A DNA stretch of 60,843 nucleotides from DATNFP01 sp035606335 (GCA_035606335.1 DATNFP010000061.1:1-60843), one strand, 5' to 3'. Shown: positions 1 through 9,814, counted from the stretch's first letter. Translations and numbers: made by a program. Notes: a model not told the origin generated them from the sequence alone.

Positions 1-468
1 GCTGAGAATATTAAATGGTTAAAGGAAAGATATCCCAAGAAAAAAATGATAATCTGGGCAGCCAGTATTCACCTGGCGGACAATACAAGTAGTATAGATA
101 ATAAGGCATACCAGATTGCAAACACGGGATCTTATTTAAAAAAACAATTCGGTAACCATTATTATTTTCTAGCTTTTACAACTAATTTCGGAAGGGGCGG
201 ATATAAAGAAACCGGGCTTTTTTCATTTAAATTTAAACATGCTACTCCTGGTAGCCTCGAATATTACATAGACAGTACTTGCTCTTATGATTTCGCCTTT
301 TTATCACTTAGAGACCCTTCTATGAGAGCAAAGCTAGCCTTATATAAAATAGATAAAGCTAAGATCTTTGGAAAGAAAGAAATAAAAATGGATATCCCCA
401 AAGTGTGTGATGGAGTCTTTTACATTAAAGAAATGCATTCGCCTAAGTATGGAATCAATCCAGATTAA
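1..468 (+). CDS. Erythromycin esterase-like protein, C-terminal part (cut by window edge)
   Basis: The frame is open from base 1, so the gene begins upstream; only the last 155 residues are seen. The visible segment reads as the tail of the erythromycin esterase / succinoglycan biosynthesis family (PF05139-type): a stretch N-x2-W-L-x-E-R-Y-P-x-K followed by an I-I-W-A-A-S-x-H-L strand corresponds to the family's conserved W-A-H-N-x-H motif, here with Ala-Ser in place of His-Asn. A following G-x-Y-L-x3-F-G-x-x-Y-Y segment also fits. Family members hydrolyse macrolide lactones, but most Bacteroidota homologues have no proven substrate, so no resistance role is claimed. The internal ATG at 46 is not a real start. 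Confidence 0.7.
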   Translation, partial: AENIKWLKERYPKKKMIIWAASIHLADNTSSIDNKAYQIANTGSYLKKQFGNHYYFLAFTTNFGRGGYKETGLFSFKFKHATPGSLEYYIDSTCSYDFAFLSLRDPSMRAKLALYKIDKAKIFGKKEIKMDIPKVCDGVFYIKEMHSPKYGINPD

Positions 469-542
469 TTATTAATTTCATTTTTGATAAATCTATTAAT
501 CATTGAAACAGGCGAATTATTTTTATGCGCCTTTAATACTCC

Positions 543-1667
543 ATGAAAAAAATATTATTCCTGTCGACATTAGAGAGCACGCCGTGGGGAGGAAGTGAGC
601 AATTGTGGAGCGATATGACATTGAGGCTACTTGAGAAAAAATATAGTGTTATGGTTAACACTATAGAATGGCCAACTACACAAAAGAAATTGCTGCAAAT
701 ACAGGAAAAAGGAGGCGAGCTGGTCTTCAGGCCCAATGTGCATATACAAAGTTCCATAAAGGGCAGGGTATTGAATAAAGTAAGTGGTCAAAAATGGAAA
801 GGAAGGATACAGGAATTTAAGCCTGATGTTGTTCTCATTAACCAGGGAGGAACATTTGACAATGCCCTTTACCCTACTCTTGCTTCATGGATAAAATCGC
901 TCAATGCTCCTTATTATATCATCCCGAATTTTTGTCCAGAGTATGGCTACCTGGCAGATAATTTAAGACCATTTTTTGCAGAATATTTTAGTGGTGCTGA
1001 AAAAGTATTATTCGTCAGCAAAAGAAATTTAGAAGTGGCAGAAAGATTGCTGGCACGTGCAATACCAAATGGCATTGTAATAAAAAACCCAATCAAACTG
1101 ACAGAAACGCCCATCAATTACCCAAGTGAAGATATTTATAAAATGGCTGCCGTTGCGAGGCTTGAAACAGAAGTAAAGGGTTATGATTTATTAATTGAAG
1201 TATTGGGACAACCGCAATGGAAGGATAGAAACTTCCAAGTAAATATATACGGGCAGGGAGAACACAAAAAATATTTGGAGGAACTGATCGCGTTCAGAGG
1301 GTTGCAGGATAAAATAATATTCCGGGGCTTTCTAAATAATGTAGAACAGGTCTGGGAAGAGAATCATATACTGGTGATGCCGTCTCGCGGAGAAGGCACA
1401 CCATTATCATTACTTGAAGCTAATTACTGTGGCAGGGCAGCAATAGTAACCGATGTGGGAGGCAATGCAGATGTAATAACCGAAGGGGAGAATGGCTTTG
1501 TAGCCGAAGCTCCTGTAATAGGTAGCTTTTCGCATGCTATGGATAGAGCATGGCAAAAAAGACAACAATGGAAAGCTATGGGTGAAAATGCAAAACAGAA
1601 ATTGCAACAATCATATCCTAAAGACCCCGTGAGAGAAGTGATAAAATTAATTTTAGGTAAAGGATAA
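543..1667 (+). CDS. GT4-type glycosyltransferase
   Basis: A 374-residue GT-B fold glycosyltransferase. The N-terminus has the sugar-acceptor domain start with a Gly-rich loop (T-P-W-G-G-S-E-Q-L-W) typical of family 4. The C-terminal nucleotide-sugar domain has the E-x7-E signature around residues 280-290 (G-E-G-T-P-L-S-L-L-E-A) followed by D-V-G-G-N-x-D-V-I and G-x-N-G-F-V. It would transfer a sugar from an activated donor to a surface glycan or lipid; the substrate cannot be told. The ATG at 543 is followed by a normal Lys/Ile-rich N-terminus without a signal peptide, so the protein is cytoplasmic or membrane-associated. It stands alone between the esterase-like gene and an exported protein, not in a polysaccharide cluster. 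Confidence 0.85.
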   Translation: MKKILFLSTLESTPWGGSEQLWSDMTLRLLEKKYSVMVNTIEWPTTQKKLLQIQEKGGELVFRPNVHIQSSIKGRVLNKVSGQKWKGRIQEFKPDVVLINQGGTFDNALYPTLASWIKSLNAPYYIIPNFCPEYGYLADNLRPFFAEYFSGAEKVLFVSKRNLEVAERLLARAIPNGIVIKNPIKLTETPINYPSEDIYKMAAVARLETEVKGYDLLIEVLGQPQWKDRNFQVNIYGQGEHKKYLEELIAFRGLQDKIIFRGFLNNVEQVWEENHILVMPSRGEGTPLSLLEANYCGRAAIVTDVGGNADVITEGENGFVAEAPVIGSFSHAMDRAWQKRQQWKAMGENAKQKLQQSYPKDPVREVIKLILGKG

Positions 1668-1881
1668 CAGCATTACAATCGAAGGATTTTTATCTATATT
1701 GCGCCCATAGATCAAAAAAAGCACAGGTTACTGTATTTATTTTACCCCTTAATATTATTTTTAAGGCTTAAATCTAATTACTTAACAATCTATTGGCTAA
1801 AACAGGAATTAGTTTTGAACTTATGATAAATATATAAGGAATCAACTATAAGTTCCTTGGAAAAGAAAAAATTAATCCGAA

Positions 1882-3156
1882 ATGAAAAAATTCAAAGAAA
1901 TATTAAAGCTAGTGGTACTGAGCGTCAGTATTTTCATTAGTATGCCTACACAAAAAGTACAGGCGCAGCCTAGTACCGATGTATCAATCCAGGATTTTTA
2001 TGACAACTTAGCACCTTATGGCCAATGGGTGGACGATCAAGAATATGGATACGTATTTGTGCCTAACGTAGAACAAGATTTCAGGCCTTATTATACGGAC
2101 GGTTATTGGGCAATGACAGAATATGGCAATACATGGGTATCCAGCTATCCGTGGGGTTGGGCATGTTTCCACTATGGCCGCTGGACTTATGACAATTATT
2201 ACGGGTGGGTATGGATACCCGGTACAGAATGGGGTCCAGCCTGGGTGGATTGGCGCAATGGTGGTGGCTATTATGGATGGGCACCATTAGGACCCGGATT
2301 TGATATTAGCGTGGGCTTTGGCGCCTATAGCTGTCCTGATGACTGGTGGGTGTTCTTACCTCCCCGCTACCTGTATCAGCCAAGATACTATCACTATTGG
2401 GCCGGCCCAAGGGAGAATACGACAATCATTCATAACACTACTATAATCAATAACACTTTTATCAATAACAGCAACCATGTTACTTATGTGACCGGACCAC
2501 GCGCTGCTGACATAGAAAGAGAAACTAACACTCCTGTAAAAGTGTATCAGCTTTCAAGCAGAAATAACCCGGGCAAACCTAAAGTAAGCAATGATGTGAT
2601 AAAGATGTATCACCCGATGACTGTAGCACAAACTACAACGAACGGCATGCGTCCCGCACCATCGAATGCTGTACGCGCACCACAACCGGTTAATACAAGA
2701 CCTCAACCGGTAAGCTCCAATAATGGTGGTACCCCGGCTTTCAGGAATGAAGTGCAAAGAACCGCTCCACAATCAGTATCGCCTGCGAGAAATCAAATGC
2801 CTGCTAGCCAGCCGCGGCAACAACAGCGCTATGAATGGAATGTGAATAAACCACAACCACAGACCGTGCAGCCACAACATAACGAAGAACCACAGCAAAA
2901 CTTCCAGAGGCCGCAACCACAGCAGCAACAAAACTTCCAAAGGCCTCAGCCGCAGCAGCAACAAAATTTCCAGAGACAGCAGCCGCAGCAAAATTTCCAA
3001 AGGCCAGAACCACAACAGAACTTTCAACGGCCTCAGCCACAACAGAATTTCCAACGACCCCAACCGCAACAACAAATGTCTCGTCCGGCACCTATGCCTG
3101 CACAGCATTATGAAGCGCCAAGGTCGGCACCACCTCCACAACCAAACAGGAGATAA
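1882..3156 (+). CDS. Exported DUF6600 / YXWGXW-type protein with Pro-Gln repeat tail
   Basis: 424 residues with an N-terminal signal peptide (about residues 1-29, ending V-Q-A-Q). Residues about 38-150 hold the Tyr/Trp/Gly-rich domain of the DUF6600 type: P-Y-G-Q-W, G-Y-V-F-V-P, G-Y-W, Y-P-W-G-W, H-Y-G-R-W, G-W-V-W-I-P-G and Y-Y-G-W-A-P-L. A Thr/Asn-rich linker follows. The last 110 residues are a low-complexity tail of about eight Q-N-F-Q-R-P-Q-P-like units. The function of the family is not known; members are exported or cell-envelope proteins common in Bacteroidota. The tail is repetitive enough to vary in length between strains. A strong hairpin terminator follows immediately. Confidence 0.8.
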   Translation: MKKFKEILKLVVLSVSIFISMPTQKVQAQPSTDVSIQDFYDNLAPYGQWVDDQEYGYVFVPNVEQDFRPYYTDGYWAMTEYGNTWVSSYPWGWACFHYGRWTYDNYYGWVWIPGTEWGPAWVDWRNGGGYYGWAPLGPGFDISVGFGAYSCPDDWWVFLPPRYLYQPRYYHYWAGPRENTTIIHNTTIINNTFINNSNHVTYVTGPRAADIERETNTPVKVYQLSSRNNPGKPKVSNDVIKMYHPMTVAQTTTNGMRPAPSNAVRAPQPVNTRPQPVSSNNGGTPAFRNEVQRTAPQSVSPARNQMPASQPRQQQRYEWNVNKPQPQTVQPQHNEEPQQNFQRPQPQQQQNFQRPQPQQQQNFQRQQPQQNFQRPEPQQNFQRPQPQQNFQRPQPQQQMSRPAPMPAQHYEAPRSAPPPQPNRR

Positions 3157-3158
3157 TA

Positions 3159-3199
3159 CTAAAATAAGAATGCCCCTTTGAGGGGCATTCTTATTTTAG
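3159..3199 (+). terminator. Intrinsic terminator after the DUF6600 gene
   Basis: Two perfect 19-base inverted arms (3159-3177 and 3181-3199) separated by a 3-base loop, GC-rich at the tip and A/T-rich at the base, starting 2 bases after the stop codon. Confidence 0.9.
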
Positions 3200-3275
3200 G
3201 CAATATTTGCAATTTCTCTTTTTAGCTCAGCGTATTAGTTCCTAATTTAGCTTCTTATAGTTTAGCCAGAATCAA

Positions 3276-5003
3276 ATGCGTAACATTATTTTTCTTATTT
3301 CATTCTTATCATTTTCTATTATGGCAGAAGCTCAGTTAATTACAAAATTTGAACAATCAAAAGGACTTGAAACAGCTACCTATAATGAAGTGATTGCTTA
3401 CTATCAGCAATTAGATAAATTGTTCCCGACGATAAAAATGGAGGATATCGGGCCAACAGATGCTGACTATCCTCTGAACGCTGTTTACTATGATAAGGAT
3501 AGAAACTTTGATATAAAAAAATGGAAAGCAGAAGGCAAGTTAATATTGCTCATAAATAATGGAATCCATCCCGGAGAACCAGACGGTGTTGATGCAAGTA
3601 TGATGCTGCTTCGTGATGCTGCTGATGGAAAAATGAAAATACCCGATAACATAGTGCTCGCAGTGATACCTGTTTACAATATAGGAGGAGCACTGAACAG
3701 GAACAGCTATAGCAGGGCAAATCAAAATGGGCCTGAAGCTTATGGCTTCAGAGGCAATGCCGAAAACCTGGACCTGAACCGCGACTTTATAAAATGTGAT
3801 GCAAATGAAACGTCTTCACTTGTTCAACTATTTCATCGTCTGGATCCGGATCTGTTTATCGACAACCATGTAAGCGACGGAGCAGATTACCAACATGTGA
3901 TGACACTGCTTGTAACACAACACAACAAACTAGGTGGTGAAGTAGGAAAATATATGAACGATACCTTAGTACCACTATTATATAAGGATATGCAACAAAG
4001 AGGATATGATCTTGTGCCTTATGTAAATGATTTCGAAGCTACCCCTGAAAATGGATGGACAGAGTTTTATGATCTTCCCCGATTTTCAAGCGGTTTTGCT
4101 TCACTGTTCCAAACGTTTGCTTTTGTTCCTGAAACACACATGCTGAAACCTTATAAACAACGTGTAGATGCGACGTATGCACTAATGGAAAGCTTTATTA
4201 AAACCGCATCTGAAAATGCTGATGCAATAAAAGCAGCACGAGCAGAAGACCGCAAAACATTGGAGCAAAAAACAGAGCTTGATATAGATTGGAAGCCCGA
4301 TACTACAAAATCAACGATGATAACCTTTAAAGGATATGAGTCAGGATATAAACCAAGCAAAGTTTCAGGGATGCCCAGATTGTATTATGACAGGAGCAAA
4401 CCATATACTAGACAAGTGAAATTCTATAATCAATTTACCGCATCGAAAACCGTAATTGTACCAAAAGCTTATGTGATATCTCATGGTTGGCATGATGTGA
4501 TACAAAGATTGGAATGGAATGGAGTAAAGATGGATAAGCTGGAAAAGGATACTACTATGCAATTGACTGTTTACCGGATAGAAAAATATGAAACAGTACA
4601 ACATCCTTATGAAAAACATTACCTGCATAAAAATGCAATAGTAAGCGCACATAAGGAAACCATTAAGCTGTTAAAAGGCGATTATATTATACCTACGGAT
4701 CAACCAACCAGACGGTATCTTGTAGAAACGCTTGAACCCACCGCTCCGGATGCATTTTTTGCGTGGAACTTTTTTGACGCTGTATTGCAACAAAAAGAAG
4801 GTTATAGTGATTATGTTTTTGAGGATGAAGCTGCTGAACTTCTTAAAAAAAATCCCGAGCTACAAAAAATGCTTGACGAAAAGAAAAAATCGGATGAAGC
4901 TTTTGCAAAAAATGGTGACGCACAATTAAAGTTTGTATATCAGCATTCCCCTTATTTTGAGCCTGAATTTATGCGCTACCCGGTATTCAAGATAGAGCAG
5001 TAA
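3276..5003 (+). CDS. Secreted M14-family zinc carboxypeptidase
   Basis: 575 residues, with a hydrophobic signal peptide (residues 1-19, ending A-E-A-Q). The M14 signature is visible: the H-x2-E zinc motif at His98-Glu101 (in G-I-H-P-G-E), a third zinc ligand at His198 (I-D-N-H-V-S-D-G), an N-L-D-L-N-R-D substrate-binding segment near residue 165 and a likely catalytic Glu286 (V-P-E-T-H). The protein should cleave C-terminal residues from peptides outside the cytoplasm, probably for nutrition or cell-wall peptide turnover. No T9SS tail is seen, so it is likely periplasmic. It is flanked by terminators on both sides and is therefore monocistronic. Confidence 0.9.
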   Translation: MRNIIFLISFLSFSIMAEAQLITKFEQSKGLETATYNEVIAYYQQLDKLFPTIKMEDIGPTDADYPLNAVYYDKDRNFDIKKWKAEGKLILLINNGIHPGEPDGVDASMMLLRDAADGKMKIPDNIVLAVIPVYNIGGALNRNSYSRANQNGPEAYGFRGNAENLDLNRDFIKCDANETSSLVQLFHRLDPDLFIDNHVSDGADYQHVMTLLVTQHNKLGGEVGKYMNDTLVPLLYKDMQQRGYDLVPYVNDFEATPENGWTEFYDLPRFSSGFASLFQTFAFVPETHMLKPYKQRVDATYALMESFIKTASENADAIKAARAEDRKTLEQKTELDIDWKPDTTKSTMITFKGYESGYKPSKVSGMPRLYYDRSKPYTRQVKFYNQFTASKTVIVPKAYVISHGWHDVIQRLEWNGVKMDKLEKDTTMQLTVYRIEKYETVQHPYEKHYLHKNAIVSAHKETIKLLKGDYIIPTDQPTRRYLVETLEPTAPDAFFAWNFFDAVLQQKEGYSDYVFEDEAAELLKKNPELQKMLDEKKKSDEAFAKNGDAQLKFVYQHSPYFEPEFMRYPVFKIEQ

Positions 5004-5008
5004 AACAA

Positions 5009-5028
5009 AAAGGGCCAAAAGGCCCTTT
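5009..5028. terminator. Bidirectional terminator between carboxypeptidase and lolA
   Basis: An 8-bp GC-rich stem with A/T ends (5009-5016 and 5021-5028) and an AAAA loop lies between two convergent genes. The A-run on the left and T-run on the right allow it to work in both directions. Confidence 0.8.
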
Positions 5029-5055
5029 AATCAAATTTATGGGTTAGAGAATAAA

Positions 5056-5706
5056 TTATCTAAGGTCTACTACTTCTACACCCGGGTGTGCTTTAGTATC
5101 AAAAGTGAAGCTGGCATCGGGAATATTTGTATTAGGGGTGAAATTGCTGATCTCGTACTGATATTTATTACCGTTCTTTTCCCAAATGCTTCCGCCAGTG
5201 ATGGTATTAGATGCTTTATCAACCATCAACTCCACCTTATTAAATTGTTTACCTCCGTTTGTAGGTACAAGATCTATAACATCTACAGTTTTACCATTTA
5301 CCTTTTTTTCTCCTACATAGCTGTATTTATATTCTTTATCGTAAAAGTTTGTAAACAATTTAGAAGGAGAAATAGTTTGTTCATTTGGATTATAGCTGCT
5401 TACCTGCACTTCTTTTGCATCTTTTGTATAAGTCCAGACGGTTTTATTATCACAGATGATCTCCTGCCCACTTAATTCAACACGATATTTAGGTCCTTTC
5501 ATAAAAAAGGTACCCTTTTTTGTATTATTTGCTTTACCATTTGCACTGCTAAGATGAAGGGCAAAATTAGCTTTGAGTGATTTTAAGCCATTTATTTTTT
5601 TACTAACAGCTTCTAATATATTTTTTGCTTTCGCATCATTCTGCGCCTGTACCGAGTAGGTTGCACAGCAGGCAATTGTCACACACGCAATAAACAGTTT
5701 TTTCAT
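5056..5706 (-). CDS. lolA: Outer-membrane lipoprotein carrier LolA
   Basis: 216 residues with a signal peptide (M-K-K-L-F-I-A to V-Q-A-Q). The mature part shows the LolA pattern: an N-terminal helix L-x-A-V-S-K-K-I-N-G-L-K-S-L-K-A-N-F, then G-T-F-F-M-K-G-P-K-Y-R-V-E, then the edge-strand N-K-T-V-W-T-Y and a C-terminal F-T-F-D segment. LolA carries lipoproteins across the periplasm from LolCDE to the outer membrane. It lies 58 bp downstream of ftsK on the same strand, an order that is common in Bacteroidota, so the two are probably co-transcribed. Confidence 0.9.
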   Translation of the reverse strand: MKKLFIACVTIACCATYSVQAQNDAKAKNILEAVSKKINGLKSLKANFALHLSSANGKANNTKKGTFFMKGPKYRVELSGQEIICDNKTVWTYTKDAKEVQVSSYNPNEQTISPSKLFTNFYDKEYKYSYVGEKKVNGKTVDVIDLVPTNGGKQFNKVELMVDKASNTITGGSIWEKNGNKYQYEISNFTPNTNIPDASFTFDTKAHPGVEVVDLR

Positions 5707-5764
5707 TATTATCTCTAAATGTTAATGGTTAAAAAAAATCTATTCTATTGTATCGTCTCTGTTA

Positions 5765-8281
5765 TCAGCTTAATGTACTTAAAAATTGTTCCAACTCCAT
5801 TTCTGATTTATAGATCACATCTCTGGGCTTGCTGCCCATAGCAGGGCCTACAATGCCTGCAGCCTCCAATTGATCCATTATTCGACCGGCACGGTTATAG
5901 CCAAGATTAAATCGTCTTTGCAACATTGAAGTAGAGCCAGATTGTGTCTGCACCACAATTTTTGCGCAATCTTCAAATAACTTATCGCGATTAGTAAGAT
6001 CGATTGATCTTATATCTCCGTCGGCATCGTCATACTCCGGCTGTGGTAGCAAATGTGCGCTCGTGTAACCCCGTTGCTTACCAATGAATTGAACTACATT
6101 TTCTACTTCAGGCGTATCGACAAAAGCGCATTGCAAACGAAGTAATTCACTGCCATGCGATACCAACATATCTCCGCGACCTATCAATTGGTCAGCCCCC
6201 CCGGAATCAAGAATAGTTCTTGAGTCCACTTTAGCAGATACTTTAAATGCTATTCGTGCAGGGAAGTTTGCTTTGATAGTTCCGGTAATTACGTTTACAG
6301 AAGGGCGCTGCGTAGCAATAATAAGATGGATACCTACAGCACGTGCCAACTGTGCCAGGCGGGCTATAGGCATTTCTACTTCTTTACCCGCGGTCATTAT
6401 CAGATCTGCAAACTCATCGATTACCAATACTATAAATGGCAGATATTTATGCCCACGTTCCGGATTGAGCCTGCGATTGATAAACTTTTCGTTGTATTCT
6501 TTTATATTTCTTGCACCGGCTTCCTTAAGCAGCTCATAACGATCATCCATTTCTATACACAATGCATTAAGTGTATAAATTACTTTTTTAGTATCGGTGA
6601 TGATCGCTTCTTCTTCGTTAGGAAGCTTTGCCAGAAAATGTTTTTCTATTGTTTTGTAAATAGAAAGCTCCACTTTTTTAGGATCTACCATTACAAACTT
6701 TAGCTGAGAAGGATGTTTTTTATAGAGTAATGAAACGAGAATGGCATTTATACCTACAGACTTACCCTGTCCTGTTGCGCCGGCCATGAGCAAGTGAGGC
6801 ATAGTTGCCAGGTCGACAATATAATTCTCATTATCAATTTTTTTACCCAGCGCGATGGGTAAGCTCATTTTATTATTTACAAATTTCTCGCTGGACAGGA
6901 GTGCACGCATTGAGACTATCTGCTTATTTGCATTGGGCACTTCTATACCAATAGTTCCACGACCGGGAATAGGAGCAATGATACGTATGCCAAGAGCTGC
7001 AAGATTTAGAGCGATGTCATCTTCAAGGTTACGTATTTTAGATATGCGAACACCTTCAGCCGGCACAATCTCATATAACGTTACAGTAGGTCCCACTGTA
7101 GCACTAATACGCTGTATTTCAATGCCAAAGCTGCGCAAGGTTTGTATAATCTGATTCTTATTCTTCTCCAGCTCATCTTTATCCAGGGTGATTGCTTCCT
7201 GGGCACGGTCTTCCAACAAGTCGAGTGTAGGAAATTTATAGCTGGGCAAATCTAATTCAGGTGCATATGCCTCATTACTTGCAATACTAATATGTGCCCC
7301 ATTTTTAATTGCAGGCTCTTCTTCCTGCTTATAAACTTCAAACGACAGGTCTTCTTCTATAGCTTTATCTTGTTTGGGTGGGATATTCAACTCCACATTG
7401 TTGTTGTCTTCTTCATCTATCGCAATTTCGCTTTCTTCGTCCTCTTGTAAAGTATCCGTAATAATGGGTTGTTTATCACTTTTTTCAACAAGAGTCATAT
7501 CCCACTCACTGGATTCAGTTTTTTTTTCGTTTATCGCTAGAGGATATGTGTCTGTGTTATCATTATTATTTAATGTATTAGCAACTGTTTCGTTATTTTT
7601 TATGTCTGTATCATCTGCAGATACAGGAGCAGGGGCTATTGCAGTAGCGGCTATATTTCCGGCCCTGCGTTTCACACGATGCAGAAAAGGACGTATATCC
7701 AGGGCAAAAATGACAAATATGAAGAAACAGGCTATTGCCAATAGTAACAATCCTGTACCTCCTTCACCGATAAATCCATTCAGATAAGTAATACCCTCGT
7801 TGCCCCAGGCGCCTCCATACGGAAATATGGAATTTGGGAATACATAAGCCAGTACGGGAGCTACTATTAATAATAATATTGCCAGCCAGCGCAGATAACG
7901 AAGCAAGGGCACAACCCTTTTTCCATATATAAGATTTAATCCAACAGATGCAAAAAACAGCCCAACGGCAAGCGAAGCAATCCCAACACCACGATATATA
8001 AGGATATGTGACAAAGCTGCCCCTAACCGGCCACCCCAATTTGCTATAGGTGCCTGGTCATGAAAAAGGAATTGGGATAACTTTTCATTCGAAAAAACCT
8101 TATCCTGGTCCACTTTCCAGGTAAAATAATAGCTGATAACTGCAAAACAGGTATAGATACCTATTAATAGAAAAAAAATGCCAAATCCCAACCGAACCTG
8201 ACGTTTTCGATCTACTGCAATAGGAGCTACAGCAGCTACTTGTGAAGGCGATGTTTTTTTGTTTCTCTTATTGGAAGACAT
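5765..8281 (-). CDS. ftsK: DNA translocase FtsK
   Basis: 838 residues. The N-terminus holds four to five membrane helices (residues about 30-200), followed by an acidic linker (about 215-330) that is short compared with E. coli FtsK. The motor domain has a Walker A at about residue 500 (G-A-T-G-Q-G-K-S), Walker B (F-V-M-V-D-P-K, and later L-V-I-D-E-F-A-D-L) and an R-P-S-V-N-V-I-T-G-x-I-K-A-N segment. The C-terminus is a gamma winged helix (L-L-Q-R-R-F-N-L-G-Y-N-R-A-G-R-I-M-D-Q-L-E) that reads polar chromosome sequences. It segregates chromosome termini at the division septum. Start at the ATG whose complement is at 8279-8281. Confidence 0.95.
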   Translation of the reverse strand: MSSNKRNKKTSPSQVAAVAPIAVDRKRQVRLGFGIFFLLIGIYTCFAVISYYFTWKVDQDKVFSNEKLSQFLFHDQAPIANWGGRLGAALSHILIYRGVGIASLAVGLFFASVGLNLIYGKRVVPLLRYLRWLAILLLIVAPVLAYVFPNSIFPYGGAWGNEGITYLNGFIGEGGTGLLLLAIACFFIFVIFALDIRPFLHRVKRRAGNIAATAIAPAPVSADDTDIKNNETVANTLNNNDNTDTYPLAINEKKTESSEWDMTLVEKSDKQPIITDTLQEDEESEIAIDEEDNNNVELNIPPKQDKAIEEDLSFEVYKQEEEPAIKNGAHISIASNEAYAPELDLPSYKFPTLDLLEDRAQEAITLDKDELEKNKNQIIQTLRSFGIEIQRISATVGPTVTLYEIVPAEGVRISKIRNLEDDIALNLAALGIRIIAPIPGRGTIGIEVPNANKQIVSMRALLSSEKFVNNKMSLPIALGKKIDNENYIVDLATMPHLLMAGATGQGKSVGINAILVSLLYKKHPSQLKFVMVDPKKVELSIYKTIEKHFLAKLPNEEEAIITDTKKVIYTLNALCIEMDDRYELLKEAGARNIKEYNEKFINRRLNPERGHKYLPFIVLVIDEFADLIMTAGKEVEMPIARLAQLARAVGIHLIIATQRPSVNVITGTIKANFPARIAFKVSAKVDSRTILDSGGADQLIGRGDMLVSHGSELLRLQCAFVDTPEVENVVQFIGKQRGYTSAHLLPQPEYDDADGDIRSIDLTNRDKLFEDCAKIVVQTQSGSTSMLQRRFNLGYNRAGRIMDQLEAAGIVGPAMGSKPRDVIYKSEMELEQFLSTLS

Positions 8282-8698
8282 GTAATCAAGCGGCGAAGGT
8301 ACAATATTAATAAAGCGCCGCTGTATTTAAAGCACCCCAGCCAATACATTTATGAAAAAATTATCCAAATTGGTTGTAACAATTATGGCAAAAAGCAAAC
8401 GTTTTTTTTCTTTAAGCTGTCTTACTAAATAAAAGTGTGATTTATTCATTGCCGAAAGAAGAAAACCTATTGCTTAAAAATCGGTAGAAAAATTGATTAA
8501 GAAGGGATTGAATGGCGACAGTGAACGAAAAAATCTTAACAAAACCATTGCAACTTTGAAATATTTACGTATTTTCAACCGTTGAGAGCATTACGTGTTT
8601 CTAAGTAATTATTAACCGGAAAATACTGTATCATAAAAAGAAAGAGCATAAAATCTGAATAAAGTAACATTAGATAACAACCTTAAGGTAAGCATATC
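8282..8698. other. 417-bp divergent intergenic region between ftsK and porP
   Basis: No ORF, RNA gene or clear repeat can be supported. It should hold the promoters of both ftsK (minus) and porP (plus). The best plus-strand -7-like element is CAACTTTG at 8551-8558 (one mismatch to TAnnTTTG), which would leave a leader of about 135 bases; no matching TTG is seen at the -33 position. Confidence 0.4.
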
Positions 8699-9754
8699 AT
8701 GATCAGGAAAAATACAATTACTCGTGCAAGTATTATCGCCGCTCTTGCACTTACTATTCAAACTGCGAATGCCCAGGACATTCACTTTACTCAATTTCAG
8801 GCTGCGCCGTTGATAATTAACCCTTCATTTACTGGTGATTTCGACGGACAATTCCGTGCTTCAGCTATTTATCGTAACCAATGGCAAAGTGTAACAATAC
8901 CATACGTTACTTATGGTGCTTCATTCGATATGCCGATTGTACATGATCTGAGCATTGATGATTACCTGGCTGCAGGTTTACAATTATATAATGACAAGGC
9001 AGGCGATGGTAATCTTACAAACTTCACCGGGTTATTATCTGTTGCCTATCAAAAATTCTTAGGTGCTAGCCAAAACAAGGTGTTATCTGTAGGGTTGCAG
9101 GGTGGGTATAGCGAGCAAAGCGTAGATCTTTCTAAACTTTATTTTGGAGATGAATTTGTAAATGGTACATTTCAACAAGGAACTTCAGCAGAATATGCTA
9201 ACGGGCTTAATAACAGGGTACATTATTACACAGTGAATGCAGGTATTAGCTGGGCACAAGCTACAAGTAATAATTTCAGCTATGCTTTAGGCGTTGGAGC
9301 AAACAACCTGAATCAACCAGCAAATGGTTTTGAAGTAAAACAAAATAGCCAGGTAGCTGCCGCAGTAGCAATGCGTTACAACGGTCAGTTAGGCGCTATT
9401 TGGTTCCTGAGTGAAAGATTCAGCCTGCGTCCTGCAGTATTATACCAAAGTCAGGCAACTGCAAATGAAATCATTGCAGGTAATGAATTTAATGTTATCG
9501 TTGGCAATCCTGAAGTACGTACTTATGCTACCAATGTTTTCGTAGGTGGCTGGTACCGTACAGGAGATGCTGTAATGGCAACGGCAGGTGTTCAATTTAA
9601 AGGGTTTCGTATAGGTGTTAGCTATGATTACAATGTGTCTGACTTAAAGACTGCATCTAATGGCAATGGAGGTTTTGAACTTGCGTTAACATATATAGCG
9701 CCTAATCCTCTTGATTTTGCACATAGGTTAGTATATCCTTGCTCTCGCTTCTAA
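8699..9754 (+). CDS. porP: PorP/SprF-family type IX secretion membrane protein
   Basis: 351 residues with a signal peptide ending A-N-A-Q. The mature protein begins with the hallmark D-I-H-F-T-Q-F-x-A-A-P-L-I-I-N-P-S-F-T-G segment of PorP/SprF proteins and continues as alternating amphipathic beta strands with Tyr/Asn-rich loops, a predicted outer-membrane barrel. PorP-family proteins take part in T9SS export or in anchoring cargo at the surface. The gene is directly followed by porE on the same strand, the pair seen in T9SS loci. An unusual feature is the last 10 residues, which end in a Cys-Ser-Arg-Phe rather than the usual terminal aromatic strand. Confidence 0.9.
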   Translation: MIRKNTITRASIIAALALTIQTANAQDIHFTQFQAAPLIINPSFTGDFDGQFRASAIYRNQWQSVTIPYVTYGASFDMPIVHDLSIDDYLAAGLQLYNDKAGDGNLTNFTGLLSVAYQKFLGASQNKVLSVGLQGGYSEQSVDLSKLYFGDEFVNGTFQQGTSAEYANGLNNRVHYYTVNAGISWAQATSNNFSYALGVGANNLNQPANGFEVKQNSQVAAAVAMRYNGQLGAIWFLSERFSLRPAVLYQSQATANEIIAGNEFNVIVGNPEVRTYATNVFVGGWYRTGDAVMATAGVQFKGFRIGVSYDYNVSDLKTASNGNGGFELALTYIAPNPLDFAHRLVYPCSRF

Positions 9755-9772
9755 GCAACATATTATAAAAAG

Positions 9773-9814
9773 AAAAGAAAGGGCAAAAAAAAATTAAAAG
9801 CCCTTTCTTTTTTT
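9773..9814 (+). terminator. Hairpin with T-tract between porP and porE
   Basis: A 12-bp inverted repeat (9773-9784 with 9800-9811), a 15-base A-rich loop and a following T-run form an intrinsic terminator 18 bases after the porP stop. As porE follows 45 bases later on the same strand, it would either separate the two units or attenuate read-through. Confidence 0.75.

Noticed and set aside
2880..3110. A CRISPR-like array
   Set aside because: The repeats are coding, have no unique spacers and sit inside a protein tail.
2773..3141. Minus-strand ORFs of 95-122 codons rich in Leu/Trp/Val
   Set aside because: They are shadows of the Pro/Gln repeat tail of the DUF6600 gene.
6326..6703. Plus-strand ORFs inside ftsK
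   Set aside because: They are antisense to a complete ftsK, with no family resemblance.
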